64,000 nucleotides of DNA from Xanthomonas arboricola pv. guizotiae (GCF_002940205.1 NZ_MDSK01000001.1:1-64000); one strand, 5' to 3'. Counted from the first letter of the stretch, positions 27,618-36,966 are shown. Made by a program: numbers and translations. The notes: generated by a model from the sequence alone, not told the origin.

Positions 27618-27694
27618 TGGTCGGGGTAGAGGGATTCGAACCCCCGACATCCTGCTCCCAAAGCAGGCGCGCTACCAGACTGCGCTATACCCCG
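27618..27694 (-). tRNA. tRNA-Pro(TGG)
   Basis: 77 bases with CCA. Acceptor CGGGGTA/TACCCCG; anticodon loop TTTGGGA gives TGG. First gene of the Pro-Arg-His-Lys cluster. Confidence 0.97.
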
Positions 27695-27846
27695 GCGGGA
27701 CCTTTCAATCCCGAAGGCTGGAAAGGTCGGCTATTTTGGGAATGATTGGCCTTGCTGTCAATCACTCTGTGTAAATCGGACGATCCGGTATCCTCGCAAC
27801 ATCGCTCGCCAAGTCGGCAGGCATCTACATTTCATGGAGAACACGC

Positions 27847-28608
27847 ATGCGTAGCGGCAATCCCGCCCTTCGGGAATCCACCTTCCTCGACCTCGGTTCC
27901 GGCTCGGTAGTCACCCGCGACGGTCAGGCGATGACCCTCAACGGCACCGTCAACAAGACCGGCCTGCTGTTGCTGATGGCGGTGGTCACCGCCGCCTTCG
28001 CCTGGTCGCAGTCGATCGGGGCCGATGGCGCTCCGTTGCCTGCCGCGCGGCTGTACATGATCGCCGGTGCGATCGGCGGGCTGGTGTTCGCGCTGGCGAC
28101 CAGCTTCAAGCCGACCTGGGCCCCGGTCACTGCGCCGCTGTACGCGTTGGTGGAAGGCTTCTTCCTGGGCTCGATCTCGGCGGTCTACGAGGCGCGTTTC
28201 AACGGCATCGTGTTCCAGGCGGTGCTGCTGACCTTCGGCACCATGTTCGCGCTGCTGTTTGCCTATCGCAGCGGCATGATCAAGGCCACCGAGAACTTCA
28301 AGCTGGGCGTGGTGGCAGCCACCGGCGGCATTGCGCTGGTGTATCTGGCGACCATCGTGCTGGGCCTGTTCGGCGTGCGCATCCCCTTCATCCACGACTC
28401 GGGCCTGATCGGCATCGGCTTCAGCCTGTTCGTGGTGGTGGTGGCGGCACTGAACCTGGTGCTGGACTTCGACTTCATCGAAAGCGGTGTCGAACAGGGC
28501 GCTCCCAAGCACATGGAGTGGTATGGCGCGTTCGGCCTGATGGTGACGCTGGTGTGGCTGTACATCGAGTTCCTGCGCTTGCTGTCGAAGCTGCAGTCGC
28601 GCAATTAA
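27847..28608 (+). CDS. Bax inhibitor-1/YccA family membrane protein
   Basis: 253-residue inner membrane protein with about seven hydrophobic segments, e.g. KTGLLLLMAVVTAAFAW (about 37-53), YMIAGAIGGLVFALA, and VTLVWLYIEFLRLL near the end. The conserved BI-1 signature region covers LVEGFFLGSIS and the late LNLVLDFDFIESG, where Asp residues are thought to form the pH-sensing pair. Bacterial members are linked to calcium leak or control of membrane proteases; the role here is not known. Ends just before a GGGATT repeat and a strong terminator. Confidence 0.9.
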   Translation: MRSGNPALRESTFLDLGSGSVVTRDGQAMTLNGTVNKTGLLLLMAVVTAAFAWSQSIGADGAPLPAARLYMIAGAIGGLVFALATSFKPTWAPVTAPLYALVEGFFLGSISAVYEARFNGIVFQAVLLTFGTMFALLFAYRSGMIKATENFKLGVVAATGGIALVYLATIVLGLFGVRIPFIHDSGLIGIGFSLFVVVVAALNLVLDFDFIESGVEQGAPKHMEWYGAFGLMVTLVWLYIEFLRLLSKLQSRN

Positions 28609-28611
28609 GCA

Positions 28612-28640
28612 GGGAATTGGGAATCGGGATTGGGGAATCG
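28612..28640 (+). repeat. GGGATT-type short repeat
   Basis: Heptad-like run GGGAATTGGGAATCGGGATT followed by GGGGAATCG, directly after the BI-1 gene. Similar runs occur near 38515, 40480 and 58795. Confidence 0.65.
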
Positions 28641-28697
28641 TAAGAGCGTTCCCCACGATCAATGACCAAGTGTGGCTTCAGACAATTCCAAGCAAAA

Positions 28698-28723
28698 AGA
28701 AAGGGCGCCCAGGCGCCCTTTCT
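28698..28723. terminator. bidirectional terminator between the BI-1 gene and IDH
   Basis: AGAAAGGGCGCC-CA-GGCGCCCTTTCT, perfect 12-bp stem with A-run on the left and TTTATT on the right, between two convergent genes. Confidence 0.9.
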
Positions 28724-28747
28724 TTATTGTGCGATCAACCAGTGCGC

Positions 28748-29755
28748 TCAGAGGCGGCTGGCGATGGCCTTGGCGAAGCCCATGGTGTTGCCGGTGCCGC
28801 CCAGGTCGGGAGTCAGCGAATCCTTGGCTTCCAGGGTGGCCACGATCGCTTCGCGCAGGCGCTCGGCGTTCTGCGGCTGACCAATGTGGTCCAGCATCTG
28901 CGCGGCACCCAGCAGCAGCGCGCACGGGTTGGCCTTGCCCTGCCCTGCGATGTCCGGCGCCGAGCCGTGCACGGCCTCGAAGATCGCCGCGTCCACACCG
29001 ATGTTGGCGCCCGGGGCCAGGCCCAGGCCGCCGACCAGACCGGCGCACAGGTCGGAGATGATGTCGCCGAACAGGTTGGTGGTCACGATGATGTCGAACT
29101 GCTCAGGACGCATCACCAGCTGCATGCAGGTGTTGTCGACGATCATTTCCTGGAATTCGATTTCCGGGTACTGCGTGGCCACATCGCGTGCCACCTTCAG
29201 GAACAGGCCCGAGGTCGACTTGATGATGTTGGCCTTGTGCACCGCGGTGACCTTCTTGCGGCCGGTGGCGCGCGCCAGGTCGAAGGCGTAGCGCACGATG
29301 CGCTCGGAGCCCTTGCGGGTGACGCGGGCGCCGGAGAACGCGGTCTCGCCATCCTCGGACACGGTCTGGCCTTCGCTCAGGTAGGCGCCTTCGGTGTTCT
29401 CACGCACCGTGATCAGGTCCACGCCATCGGCAAAACGCGACTTGGTGTTGGGGAACGACTTGGCCGGACGCACGTTGGCGTACAGGTCGAACTTGCGACG
29501 CATGGCGACGTTGATCGAGCTGAAGCCCTCGCCGACCGGGGTGGTCAGCGGGCTTTTCAGGGCCACCTTGTTCTTGGTGATCGAGGCCAGGGTGGACTCG
29601 GGCAGCAGATCGCCGTGCTTTTCCAGCGCGACCAGGCCAGCGTCGGCGTACTCGTAGGTCAGGCCAGCCTGCAGCGCGTCGAGCACGAACAGCGTGGCAT
29701 CCATGATCTCCGGGCCGATACCGTCGCCGCGGATGACCGTGATTGTCTGCGTCAT
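28748..29755 (-). CDS. NAD-dependent isocitrate dehydrogenase (type I, homodimeric)
   Basis: Oxidative decarboxylation of isocitrate to 2-oxoglutarate in the TCA cycle. 335 residues of the isocitrate/isopropylmalate dehydrogenase family. Seen: VIRGDGIGPEIMDATL at the start, the substrate-binding loop SSINVAMRRKFDLYANVRP, the catalytic Tyr/Lys region VTVREN-type and KANIIKSTSGLFL, the metal Asp residues in FGDIISDLCAGLVGGLGLAP, and the NAD region HGSAPDIAGQGKANP. The substrate loop Ser-x-Asn with Met-Arg-Arg fits IDH better than LeuB (Leu-rich). Xanthomonas is known for such an NAD enzyme. The ATG at 29755 begins at the conserved region. LeuB remains a remote alternative. Confidence 0.88.
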   Translation of the reverse strand: MTQTITVIRGDGIGPEIMDATLFVLDALQAGLTYEYADAGLVALEKHGDLLPESTLASITKNKVALKSPLTTPVGEGFSSINVAMRRKFDLYANVRPAKSFPNTKSRFADGVDLITVRENTEGAYLSEGQTVSEDGETAFSGARVTRKGSERIVRYAFDLARATGRKKVTAVHKANIIKSTSGLFLKVARDVATQYPEIEFQEMIVDNTCMQLVMRPEQFDIIVTTNLFGDIISDLCAGLVGGLGLAPGANIGVDAAIFEAVHGSAPDIAGQGKANPCALLLGAAQMLDHIGQPQNAERLREAIVATLEAKDSLTPDLGGTGNTMGFAKAIASRL

Positions 29756-29921
29756 AACGTTGGGTTTCCGAACTTGAAGGGGGGAGCGCCAGCCGTCAAA
29801 CCCGGCAGAGCGGCGCAATGAGGTTTCACCGGCAATTATGCCCGATGCCGGTGAAGGCGCCCAAACCGACCTTGGTCTAAGAGCGCCCGGCTGCGCACGG
29901 CGGCACCCCATTCCCACCCAA

Positions 29922-30317
29922 TCACCCGTGCGCGTGCTGCTCCGGTGCCGGCGCGCCGCCTTCGAGCTGGTCGAGGAAGTCCACCGCACGACGCAGATGC
30001 GGGATGACGATGGAGCCGCCGACCACCAGCCCGACCGAGAAGGTTTCGAAGAATTCCTCGCGGCTCACACCGGCCTCCTTGCACTGGGCGACGTGGTAGC
30101 TGATGCAGTCGTCGCAGCGCAGCACCATCGAGGCGACCAGGCCGAGCAGCTCCTTGGTCTTCACGTCGAGCGCGCCCGCCTGATAGGTCTGGGTGTCCAG
30201 CGCAAAGAACCGGCGTACCACCTGGTTCGGCTCGGCCAGGATGCGCTGGTTCATGCGCTGGCGAAATTCGGTGAACTCGCGCAGCCGGTCGTCGCTGCCG
30301 CTGCCGGTCTCGCTCAT
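29922..30317 (-). CDS. carboxymuconolactone decarboxylase/AhpD-family protein
   Basis: 131-residue all-helical protein. The redox motif LRCDDCISYH (Cys-x-x-Cys followed by His three residues on) is that of AhpD-like alkylhydroperoxidases, which use the two cysteines to reduce peroxides. The GVSREEFFETFSVGLVVGGS segment is also typical. The ATG at 30317 overlaps the glutaredoxin stop (ATGA). Co-translation with a glutaredoxin suggests that the pair acts in thiol-based oxidative defence, with glutaredoxin as a possible electron donor (inference). Confidence 0.88.
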   Translation of the reverse strand: MSETGSGSDDRLREFTEFRQRMNQRILAEPNQVVRRFFALDTQTYQAGALDVKTKELLGLVASMVLRCDDCISYHVAQCKEAGVSREEFFETFSVGLVVGGSIVIPHLRRAVDFLDQLEGGAPAPEQHAHG

Positions 30318-30655
30318 GCCTGGCCGCCTGTATCGCCGGCCAGCAGGGGCTCGAGCTTGCCGGCCCGGTGCATCGCCATCATGTCGTCGTAGCCACCCAC
30401 ATGGACGTCGCCGACGAAGATCTGCGGCACGCTGGTGCGCTTGGCCAGCGCAACCATCTTGTTGCGCTCGGCCGGGTCCAGGTCGATGCGCACCTCGGTC
30501 CAGATCCGGCCCTTGCTCTTGAGGAAGTTCTTGGCCGCCACGCAGTACGGGCAGATCGCGGAGGAATACAGGGTGATCTGCGGGCCGCTGGCCGCATCCT
30601 GCACGTTGGTGTCTTGGCTCACGGGAAACTCCGTGGTTGGTCTGAGGTCTGACAA
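30314..30655 (-). CDS. grxC: glutaredoxin 3 (dithiol)
   Basis: 113-residue glutathione-dependent thiol oxidoreductase. A 25-residue N-terminal extension precedes the thioredoxin-like fold. The active site CPYC (Cys35, Cys38) is in YSSAICPYCVAAK. The cis-Pro motif TSVPQIFVGDVHVGGYDD includes the Thr-Val/Ser-Val-Pro glutathione-binding loop and the GGYDD end. Overlaps the AhpD-like gene by four bases. A start later in the frame (near residue 25) would give the usual 85-90 residue Grx and cannot be ruled out. Confidence 0.93.
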   Translation of the reverse strand: MSDLRPTTEFPVSQDTNVQDAASGPQITLYSSAICPYCVAAKNFLKSKGRIWTEVRIDLDPAERNKMVALAKRTSVPQIFVGDVHVGGYDDMMAMHRAGKLEPLLAGDTGGQA

Positions 30656-30710
30656 TGGTACCGGGCGACTGGAATTTCCACGTCGTCACCGCAACACTGT
30701 GGATTAACCG

Positions 30711-32426
30711 ATGATTCACGCCAGCGCGCCGTGCTGCCCGCATGCTCCGCGCACCACCTGGGAGTTCCACTTGCGCCTGCTACCGCTCGCCACCGCCCTC
30801 ACGCTGGCCGTTGCCATCGGGGTGGCACCCGCGCAGGAAAACCGCCTGCCCGACATCGGTTCGTCTGCCGGCGAGTTGCTGACCCCGGCGCGCCAGGCCG
30901 AGTACGGCAAGATGATGCTGGCCGAGTTGCGCAACTACGACTACGTGCTGGACGACCCGCTGATCAGCGACTGGCTGCAGACCATGGGTACCCGGCTAGG
31001 CGCCAACAGCGACCAGCCGCAGCAGCCGTTCACGTTTTTCATGCTGCGCGACCGCCAGATCAACGCCTTCGCCACGCTGGGCGGCTATATCGCGGTCAAT
31101 GCCGGGCTGGTGTTGACCGCCGAGCGCGAGGACGAGGTGGCCGCGGTGCTGTCGCATGAAATCGCCCACGTCACCCAGCAGCATGTGCTGCGTGGGGTGG
31201 AACGGGCGCAGCGCGACCAGATCCCGATCCTGCTCGGCATGCTGGCGGCGGTGGTCGCCGCGCAACAGGCCGGTGGCAATTCCAAGGGCGATGCCACCAT
31301 GGCCGGCATCACCAGTGCGATGGGGCTGATGCAGCAGCGCCAGATCGACTACACCCGCTCCAACGAATCGGAGGCCGACCGGCTGGGTATCCGCACGCTG
31401 GTGCGCAGCGGCTACGACGTGGATGCGATGGCCGGCTTCTTCGAGCGCATGTCGGTGGCGATGCGCGCCAACGAGGGCGGCTACAGCGCGCCGGACTTTC
31501 TGCAGACCCACCCGGTCACGGTCACCCGCATCAGCGAGGCCAAGGCACGCGCCGAGCAGATGAAGAAGAACACCGTGGTGCTGACCACCTCGGTGCCGGG
31601 TGGCACGCACCAGGAACGGGTGGACCCGTCCGACCCGTCGCTGTCCGAACCGCTGAGCCGCAACGGCAACGCGCTGCTGCCGTATGCGCTGCGGCTGCCG
31701 GTGGATGCGCTGAGCCGCAGCGGCGACCAGCAGAACTTCGACTGGGCCAAGGAACGCCTGCGCGTGCTCAGCGCCAGCACGCCGGATGCGGCCATTCGCG
31801 AATACGAAAACCTGCGCCGCAGTGCCAAGCACGGCCTGACCGATGCCCAGCGCTACGGGCTGGCGCTGGCGAAGCTGCGCAACAGCGGCGGGCGGCCGGG
31901 TGAGCCGGTGGCCGAGTTGACCAGCCTGCTGGAAGCGCACCCGGACAACCTGTGGCTGACGCTGGGCCTGAGCGAGGCGCAGGCGCGGGTGGGCCAGCGC
32001 GAGGTGGCCAATGCGCGTTTCGATGCGCTGCTCAAGCAACTGCCGAACAACCGCGCGGTGGCGCTGACCTATGCCGGCGCGCTCAACGAGCAGGCCAGCA
32101 AGGAGTCCGGCCAGCGCGCGCGCCAGGTACTGGAGCCGCTCCTGCATCGCAGCAGCGAAGATCCCCTGCTGCAACAGACCTACGCGCGTGCCTGCGAACT
32201 GTCCGGCGACCATCTGCGCGCCAGCGAGGCCTACGCCGAATCTGCGTACTTGAATGGACGCCCGGAGCAGGCGCTGATCCAGCTCGAAGCGCTGAAAAAG
32301 AAAGATCTCGACTATGTGACACGGGCGCGGGTGGATGCACGCATCGCGGCGATCACGCCGACCGTGCTGGAACTGCGCCGGCAAGGCATCCGCGACCCGG
32401 ATCTGTCGACGCGCTGGCGCATGTGA
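30711..32426 (+). CDS. bepA: M48 family metalloprotease with TPR repeats (BepA/YfgC-like)
   Basis: Periplasmic zinc metallopeptidase that assembles or degrades outer-membrane proteins such as LptD. A signal peptide lies at RLLPLATALTLAVAIGVAPAQ. The zinc motif HEIAHVTQQH is at about residue 149, and the third ligand is in SNESEADRLG. The C-terminal half (about 320-560) is helical with TPR-type repeats. 571 residues from the ATG at 30711; a TTG twenty codons later (LRLLPLAT) would give a better signal peptide and may be the true start. Followed by phoB. Confidence 0.88.
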   Translation: MIHASAPCCPHAPRTTWEFHLRLLPLATALTLAVAIGVAPAQENRLPDIGSSAGELLTPARQAEYGKMMLAELRNYDYVLDDPLISDWLQTMGTRLGANSDQPQQPFTFFMLRDRQINAFATLGGYIAVNAGLVLTAEREDEVAAVLSHEIAHVTQQHVLRGVERAQRDQIPILLGMLAAVVAAQQAGGNSKGDATMAGITSAMGLMQQRQIDYTRSNESEADRLGIRTLVRSGYDVDAMAGFFERMSVAMRANEGGYSAPDFLQTHPVTVTRISEAKARAEQMKKNTVVLTTSVPGGTHQERVDPSDPSLSEPLSRNGNALLPYALRLPVDALSRSGDQQNFDWAKERLRVLSASTPDAAIREYENLRRSAKHGLTDAQRYGLALAKLRNSGGRPGEPVAELTSLLEAHPDNLWLTLGLSEAQARVGQREVANARFDALLKQLPNNRAVALTYAGALNEQASKESGQRARQVLEPLLHRSSEDPLLQQTYARACELSGDHLRASEAYAESAYLNGRPEQALIQLEALKKKDLDYVTRARVDARIAAITPTVLELRRQGIRDPDLSTRWRM

Positions 32427-32523
32427 CGGGTGGCGCAGCGATCATCCGGGCGCGCGCCCAGGTGCTCGGCACCGCGCCGGCCAATGGCACAGGCCGCTTC
32501 GGCCACGGCGGCAACCGTCGGGC

Positions 32524-32541
32524 ATGTCACATTAGAGTCAC
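32524..32541 (+). promoter_or_regulatory. putative Pho box upstream of phoB
   Basis: ATGTCAC-ATTA-GAGTCAC has the 7-4-7 layout of the PhoB site (CTGTCAT-AWAW-CTGTCAY) with 13 of 18 positions matching. It lies 49 bp before the phoB start, which would allow auto-activation. Assignment is by consensus only. Confidence 0.55.
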
Positions 32542-32590
32542 AAAACCGTAGTCTACTGGCGATCAACCAAAGCCAGACGGTAAGCCCCGC

Positions 32591-33280
32591 GTGCAGAAAC
32601 GCATTCTGATCGTCGACGACGAACCCGCGATCCGCGACATGGTGGCGTTCGCGCTGCGCAAAGGCGAGTTCGAACCCATCCATGCCGGCGATGCCCGCGA
32701 GGCGCAGACCGCCATCGCCGACCGCGTGCCGGACCTGATCCTGCTGGACTGGATGTTGCCGGGCACCAGCGGGCTGGATCTGGCACGGCGCTGGCGCAAG
32801 GAGCAGCTGACCCGCGAGATTCCGATCATCATGCTGACCGCGCGCGGCGAAGAGAACGACCGCGTCGGTGGCCTGGAAGCCGGGGTCGACGATTACGTGG
32901 TCAAGCCGTTCTCGGCGCGCGAGTTGCTGGCGCGCATCCGCGCGGTGATGCGCCGCACCCGCGAGGACGACGAGGACGGCAGCGTGGCGGTGGGCCGCCT
33001 GCGCATCGACGGCGCCGCGCACCGGGTGTTTGCCGGCGACGCGCCGGTGCCGATCGGCCCGACCGAATACCGCCTGCTGCACTTTTTCATGACCCATCCC
33101 GAGCGCGTGTATACCCGCACCCAGCTGCTGGATCATGTCTGGGGCGGCAGCGTGTATGTGGAAGAGCGCACCATCGACGTGCACATCCGCCGCCTGCGCA
33201 AGACGCTGGAACCGTTCGGCCTGGAAAACATGGTGCAGACCGTGCGTGGCTCGGGCTACCGTTTCTCATCGGCAACCTAG
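32591..33280 (+). CDS. phoB: phosphate regulon response regulator PhoB
   Basis: OmpR-family regulator that turns on phosphate-starvation genes. The receiver domain has acidic pocket IVDDEPAIRD (Asp9, Asp10), phospho-site Asp53 (LLDWMLPG), Thr83-type TAR and Lys105 in VVKPFSARELL. The C-terminal winged helix spans about 130-228, with GPTEYRLLHFFMTHPERVYT and the recognition part VYVEERTIDVHIRRLRKTL. The GTG start at 32591 begins at the conserved MQKRILIVDD. It is followed after 77 bp by phoR. Confidence 0.96.
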   Translation: MQKRILIVDDEPAIRDMVAFALRKGEFEPIHAGDAREAQTAIADRVPDLILLDWMLPGTSGLDLARRWRKEQLTREIPIIMLTARGEENDRVGGLEAGVDDYVVKPFSARELLARIRAVMRRTREDDEDGSVAVGRLRIDGAAHRVFAGDAPVPIGPTEYRLLHFFMTHPERVYTRTQLLDHVWGGSVYVEERTIDVHIRRLRKTLEPFGLENMVQTVRGSGYRFSSAT

Positions 33281-33357
33281 CGGTTGCCGCACAGCCGCTC
33301 GGCCCTGCAGGCCGGCCGGCTCGCACGCCCACCTCACGCCCCGTGGTAACGCCTTCC

Positions 33358-34686
33358 ATGCCTCAACACATCCGTTCCGCCTGGCTCAAGACGCTCGGCA
33401 CTCTCGCGCTGTTGCTGGGCGCTGCCGTGCTGGTCGGCGTGCTGATCGAGCATGTGTGGATGGCGTTGACGCTGACCGCGCTGGGGGTACTGGCCTGGCA
33501 TTACTGGCGGCTGCGCCGGGTGCTGCAGCGCCTGACCGCGCGCCAGCGCGCCGAGCCCGCCGCCGGGACCGGCGCCTGGAACGAACTGGATCGCCTGCTC
33601 TATCGCAGCCAGGCCGAAATGCGCGGGCGCAAGCGTCGCCTGGTCGAGATGCTGCGTACCTACCGTGCTGCTGCGCAGGCGCTGCCGGATGCGGTGGTGG
33701 TGGTGGATCGCAACAGCCAGCGCGTGCAGTGGTTCAACCGAGCCGCGGGCGGACTGCTGGGGCTGCATCATCCGGGCGATCTGGGCGTGTCGGTGGTGGA
33801 GCGGTTGCAGCCGTTGCCGTTGGCGCACTGGCTGGCGGCCGGCCGCAATGCCGAGCCGATGCTCGACGCGGCATCGCCGGTCGACCCGGACCTGCGCCTG
33901 AACCTGCGCCTGATCCCCTACTCCGACGATTACTGGCTGCTGGTGGCGCGCGATGTCAGCAAGCTGCTGCGGCTGGAGCAGGTGCGCCGCGACTTCGTGG
34001 CCAACGTCTCGCACGAGCTGCGTACGCCATTGACGGTGGTGCATGGCTATCTGGACATGCTCGACCCGGAGGACTTTCCCGATTCGGGCCCGATGCTGGC
34101 CGAGATGCGCAAGCAGTCGCAGCGCATGGCGCAGCTGGTCGAAGACCTGCTGACGCTGTCGCGGCTGGAATCGCAGGAAGAACTCGGCGAGGAACACGTG
34201 GCGATGGCGCCGATGCTGTCGACGCTGCGCCGCGAGGCCGAAGCGCATAGCCAGGGCCGCCACACCGTGGAAGTGTTCGACGAGGCCGGCGTGGACCTAC
34301 TCGGCTCCAACAAGGAACTGCATAGCGCCTTCTCCAACCTGGTCACCAACGCGGTGCGCTACACGCCCGGCGGCGGCACGGTGACGATCCGCTTCGTGCG
34401 CGAAGGCGATGGCGCGGCCCTCGCGGTGCGCGACACCGGCTACGGCATTCCCGCCTCGCATCTGCCGCGCATCACCGAGCGCTTCTACCGCGTCTCCAGC
34501 AGCCGCTCGCGCGAGAGCGGCGGCACCGGGCTGGGGCTGTCGATCGTCAAGCACATCCTGGGACTGCACCAGGCGCGTCTGGAGATCGAAAGCGAAGTCG
34601 GACGTGGCAGCGAATTCTCATGCCATTTCGTCGCTGCACGCGTCGTGCAGCGCGATCAGTCCCTGCCACTGTCACGTTCGGCGTGA
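33358..34686 (+). CDS. phoR: phosphate regulon sensor histidine kinase PhoR
   Basis: Membrane-bound kinase for PhoB. Two N-terminal hydrophobic segments (LKTLGTLALLLGAAVLVGVL, then WMALTLTALGVLAWHYW) without a large periplasmic loop are typical of PhoR. A PAS domain follows (about 100-190). Phospho-acceptor His219 is in ANVSHELRTPLTVVHGYL. The ATPase part has NLVTNAVRYTPGGG, VRDTGYGIP and GGTGLGLSIVKHIL. I chose the ATG at 33358, not the GTG five codons upstream. 442 residues. It is in the phoB-phoR-ppk-ppx order. Confidence 0.96.
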   Translation: MPQHIRSAWLKTLGTLALLLGAAVLVGVLIEHVWMALTLTALGVLAWHYWRLRRVLQRLTARQRAEPAAGTGAWNELDRLLYRSQAEMRGRKRRLVEMLRTYRAAAQALPDAVVVVDRNSQRVQWFNRAAGGLLGLHHPGDLGVSVVERLQPLPLAHWLAAGRNAEPMLDAASPVDPDLRLNLRLIPYSDDYWLLVARDVSKLLRLEQVRRDFVANVSHELRTPLTVVHGYLDMLDPEDFPDSGPMLAEMRKQSQRMAQLVEDLLTLSRLESQEELGEEHVAMAPMLSTLRREAEAHSQGRHTVEVFDEAGVDLLGSNKELHSAFSNLVTNAVRYTPGGGTVTIRFVREGDGAALAVRDTGYGIPASHLPRITERFYRVSSSRSRESGGTGLGLSIVKHILGLHQARLEIESEVGRGSEFSCHFVAARVVQRDQSLPLSRSA

Positions 34687-34806
34687 TATGTAAGAGGTGC
34701 GCGCCGCAACGCGGTGCGATGCGCGCGCACGAGGCGCCGCATTGCCTGCGCTGTACCTGGCGCATTGTCACGCCGCACACCATCTCCGTCTTGATGACCG
34801 ATTCCA

Positions 34807-36909
34807 ATGGGCCACGCCAAAGAACTGCACGACGTCACACCTTCCGAGGACATCGCCACCGATCCGTTGCGCGATCCGGCGCTGTACATCAACCGGGAGC
34901 TGTCGCAGCTGGATTTCAACTTCCGGGTGCTGGCACAGGCGTTGGACGAGCAGGTGCCATTGCTGGAACGGCTGCGGTTCCTGTGCATCTCCTGCACCAA
35001 TCTGGATGAATTCTTCGAGATCCGCGCCGCCACCGTGCGGCATGCGCAGGAGTTCGGCCTGCCGCCGGCGCCGGATGGCCTGAGCCCGACCGCCATCCTC
35101 AACGCAGTGCACGACCGCGCGGCCAAGCTGGTCGAACAGCAGTACCACGCGTGGAATGAGGTGCTGCGCCCGGCGATGGAAGATGCCGGCGTGGCCGTGC
35201 TCAGCCGCACGGCCTGGACCTCGCGGCAGAAGCGCTGGCTGCGGGCGTACTTCCGCAACGAGATCATGCCGGTGCTGTCGCCGCTGGGGCTGGACCCGGC
35301 ACATCCGTTTCCGAAGATCCTCAACAAGACCTTGAACATCGTGGTGGTGCTGGAGGGCCAGGACGCATTCGGGCGCGCCGGGCATCTGGCCATCGTGCGT
35401 GCGCCGCGTTCGTTGCCGCGCATCATCCAGCTGCCGGCGAGCCTGTCGCCGGAGGGTGCGCAGAGTTTCGTATTCCTGTCCTCGGTGCTGTCCGAGTTCG
35501 TCGACGAGCTGTTCCCGGGCATGCAGGTCAAGGGCTCGTACCAGTTCCGCGTCACCCGTAACTCCGAGCTGGTAGTGGACGAGGAAGAAGTCGAGAACCT
35601 GGCGCTGGCCTTGCGCGACGAGCTGGTCACCCGCGGCTATCGCCCGGCGGTGCGCCTGGAGATCGCGCACGACTGCCCGGCGCCGATCATGCGCACCCTG
35701 CTGCAGAACTTCGGCCTGAACGAAAACGCGGTGTACCGCATCGTCGGGCCGGTCAACCTGAGCCGCGTCACCCAGGTCTACGATCTGGTGCAGCGCCCCG
35801 AACTGAAGTATCCGTTGTTCAATCCGCGCACCCTGCGCGACAACGACGGCATCTTCGAGATCGTCAACAAGGGCGATGTGTTGTTGCATCATCCTTTCGA
35901 TGCGTTCACCGCAGTGCTGGACGTGATCCGCCAGGCCGCGGTCGACCCGAACGTGCTGGCGATCAAGCAGACGCTGTACCGCACCGGCAAGGACTCGCTG
36001 ATCGTCGATGCGCTGATCCTGGCCGCGCGCAACGGCAAGGACGTCACCGTGGTGGTGGAGCTGCGCGCGCGCTTCGACGAAGAGGCCAACCTGGGCCTGG
36101 CCGACAAGCTGCAGGAAGCCGGCGTGCAGGTGGTGTACGGCGTGGTCGGCTTCAAGACGCACGCCAAGATGCTGCTGATCGTGCGCCGCGAGGGACGCAA
36201 GCTCAAACGCTATGTGCATCTGGGCACCGGCAACTACCACAGCGGCACCGCACGCCTGTATACCGACATCAGCCTGATCACCGCGGATGTGGAAATCGGC
36301 AACGATGTGCACATGCTGTTCCAGCAATTGTCCGGGCTGGCCCCGCGCATGAAGCTGGAGCAGTTGCTACAGTCGCCCTTCACCCTGCACGCAGGCGTGT
36401 TGAAGCGGATCGAGCGCGAAACGCGGCTGGCCCGCAACGGCCGCCCGGGCCGCATCATCGCCAAGATGAATGCCCTCAACGAGCCGCAGGTCGTGCGTGC
36501 GCTGTATACCGCCTCGCAAGCCGGTGTGCAGATCGACCTGATCGTGCGCGGCGCCTGCACGCTGCGCCCGGGCGTGCCCGGCGTGTCCGACAATATCCGC
36601 GTGCGCTCGATCGTGGGGCGTTTTCTGGAACATAGCCGGGTGTACTGGTTCGGCAACGATGGCGCGGCAGAGTTGTACTGCGCCAGCGCCGATTGGCTGG
36701 AACGCAACCTGCTGCGGCGGGTGGAGACCTGCTTCCCGATCCTGGAGCCGGATCTGGCCAAGCGCGTCTACCGCGAAGTGCTGCAGAACTACCTGGACGA
36801 CAACGTCAACGCCTGGGAACTGGATGCCGACGGCGTCTATCACAAGCGCATGCCCGGCCCTGGCGAGCCAGCCCATTCGGCGCAGATGACCTTGCTCGAT
36901 CGGATCTGA
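34807..36909 (+). CDS. ppk: polyphosphate kinase 1
   Basis: Makes polyphosphate from ATP reversibly, at the cytoplasmic face of the inner membrane. 700 residues, full length. The N-terminal domain begins YINRELSQLDFNFRVLAQAL, a PPK1 hallmark. The catalytic part holds the autophosphorylated histidine in FKTHAKMLLI (His452) and the second conserved histidine in RYVHLGTGNYHSGTA (His471). The C-terminus includes NEPQVVRALYTASQAGVQID and WFGNDGAAELYCASADW. Lies 120 bp behind phoR and 57 bp before ppx, forming a phosphate/polyphosphate cluster. Confidence 0.98.
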   Translation: MGHAKELHDVTPSEDIATDPLRDPALYINRELSQLDFNFRVLAQALDEQVPLLERLRFLCISCTNLDEFFEIRAATVRHAQEFGLPPAPDGLSPTAILNAVHDRAAKLVEQQYHAWNEVLRPAMEDAGVAVLSRTAWTSRQKRWLRAYFRNEIMPVLSPLGLDPAHPFPKILNKTLNIVVVLEGQDAFGRAGHLAIVRAPRSLPRIIQLPASLSPEGAQSFVFLSSVLSEFVDELFPGMQVKGSYQFRVTRNSELVVDEEEVENLALALRDELVTRGYRPAVRLEIAHDCPAPIMRTLLQNFGLNENAVYRIVGPVNLSRVTQVYDLVQRPELKYPLFNPRTLRDNDGIFEIVNKGDVLLHHPFDAFTAVLDVIRQAAVDPNVLAIKQTLYRTGKDSLIVDALILAARNGKDVTVVVELRARFDEEANLGLADKLQEAGVQVVYGVVGFKTHAKMLLIVRREGRKLKRYVHLGTGNYHSGTARLYTDISLITADVEIGNDVHMLFQQLSGLAPRMKLEQLLQSPFTLHAGVLKRIERETRLARNGRPGRIIAKMNALNEPQVVRALYTASQAGVQIDLIVRGACTLRPGVPGVSDNIRVRSIVGRFLEHSRVYWFGNDGAAELYCASADWLERNLLRRVETCFPILEPDLAKRVYREVLQNYLDDNVNAWELDADGVYHKRMPGPGEPAHSAQMTLLDRI

Positions 36910-36966
36910 AAGCGGCGCGGGCGCGGCCCCTCACGGGGCCGACGGCCCATCGGCTACCATGCGCCC

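Noticed and set aside
27391..27694. Arg-His-Pro tRNA run considered as an integration site
   Set aside because: All four tRNAs are complete and no duplicated 3' end was seen downstream; ordinary cluster.
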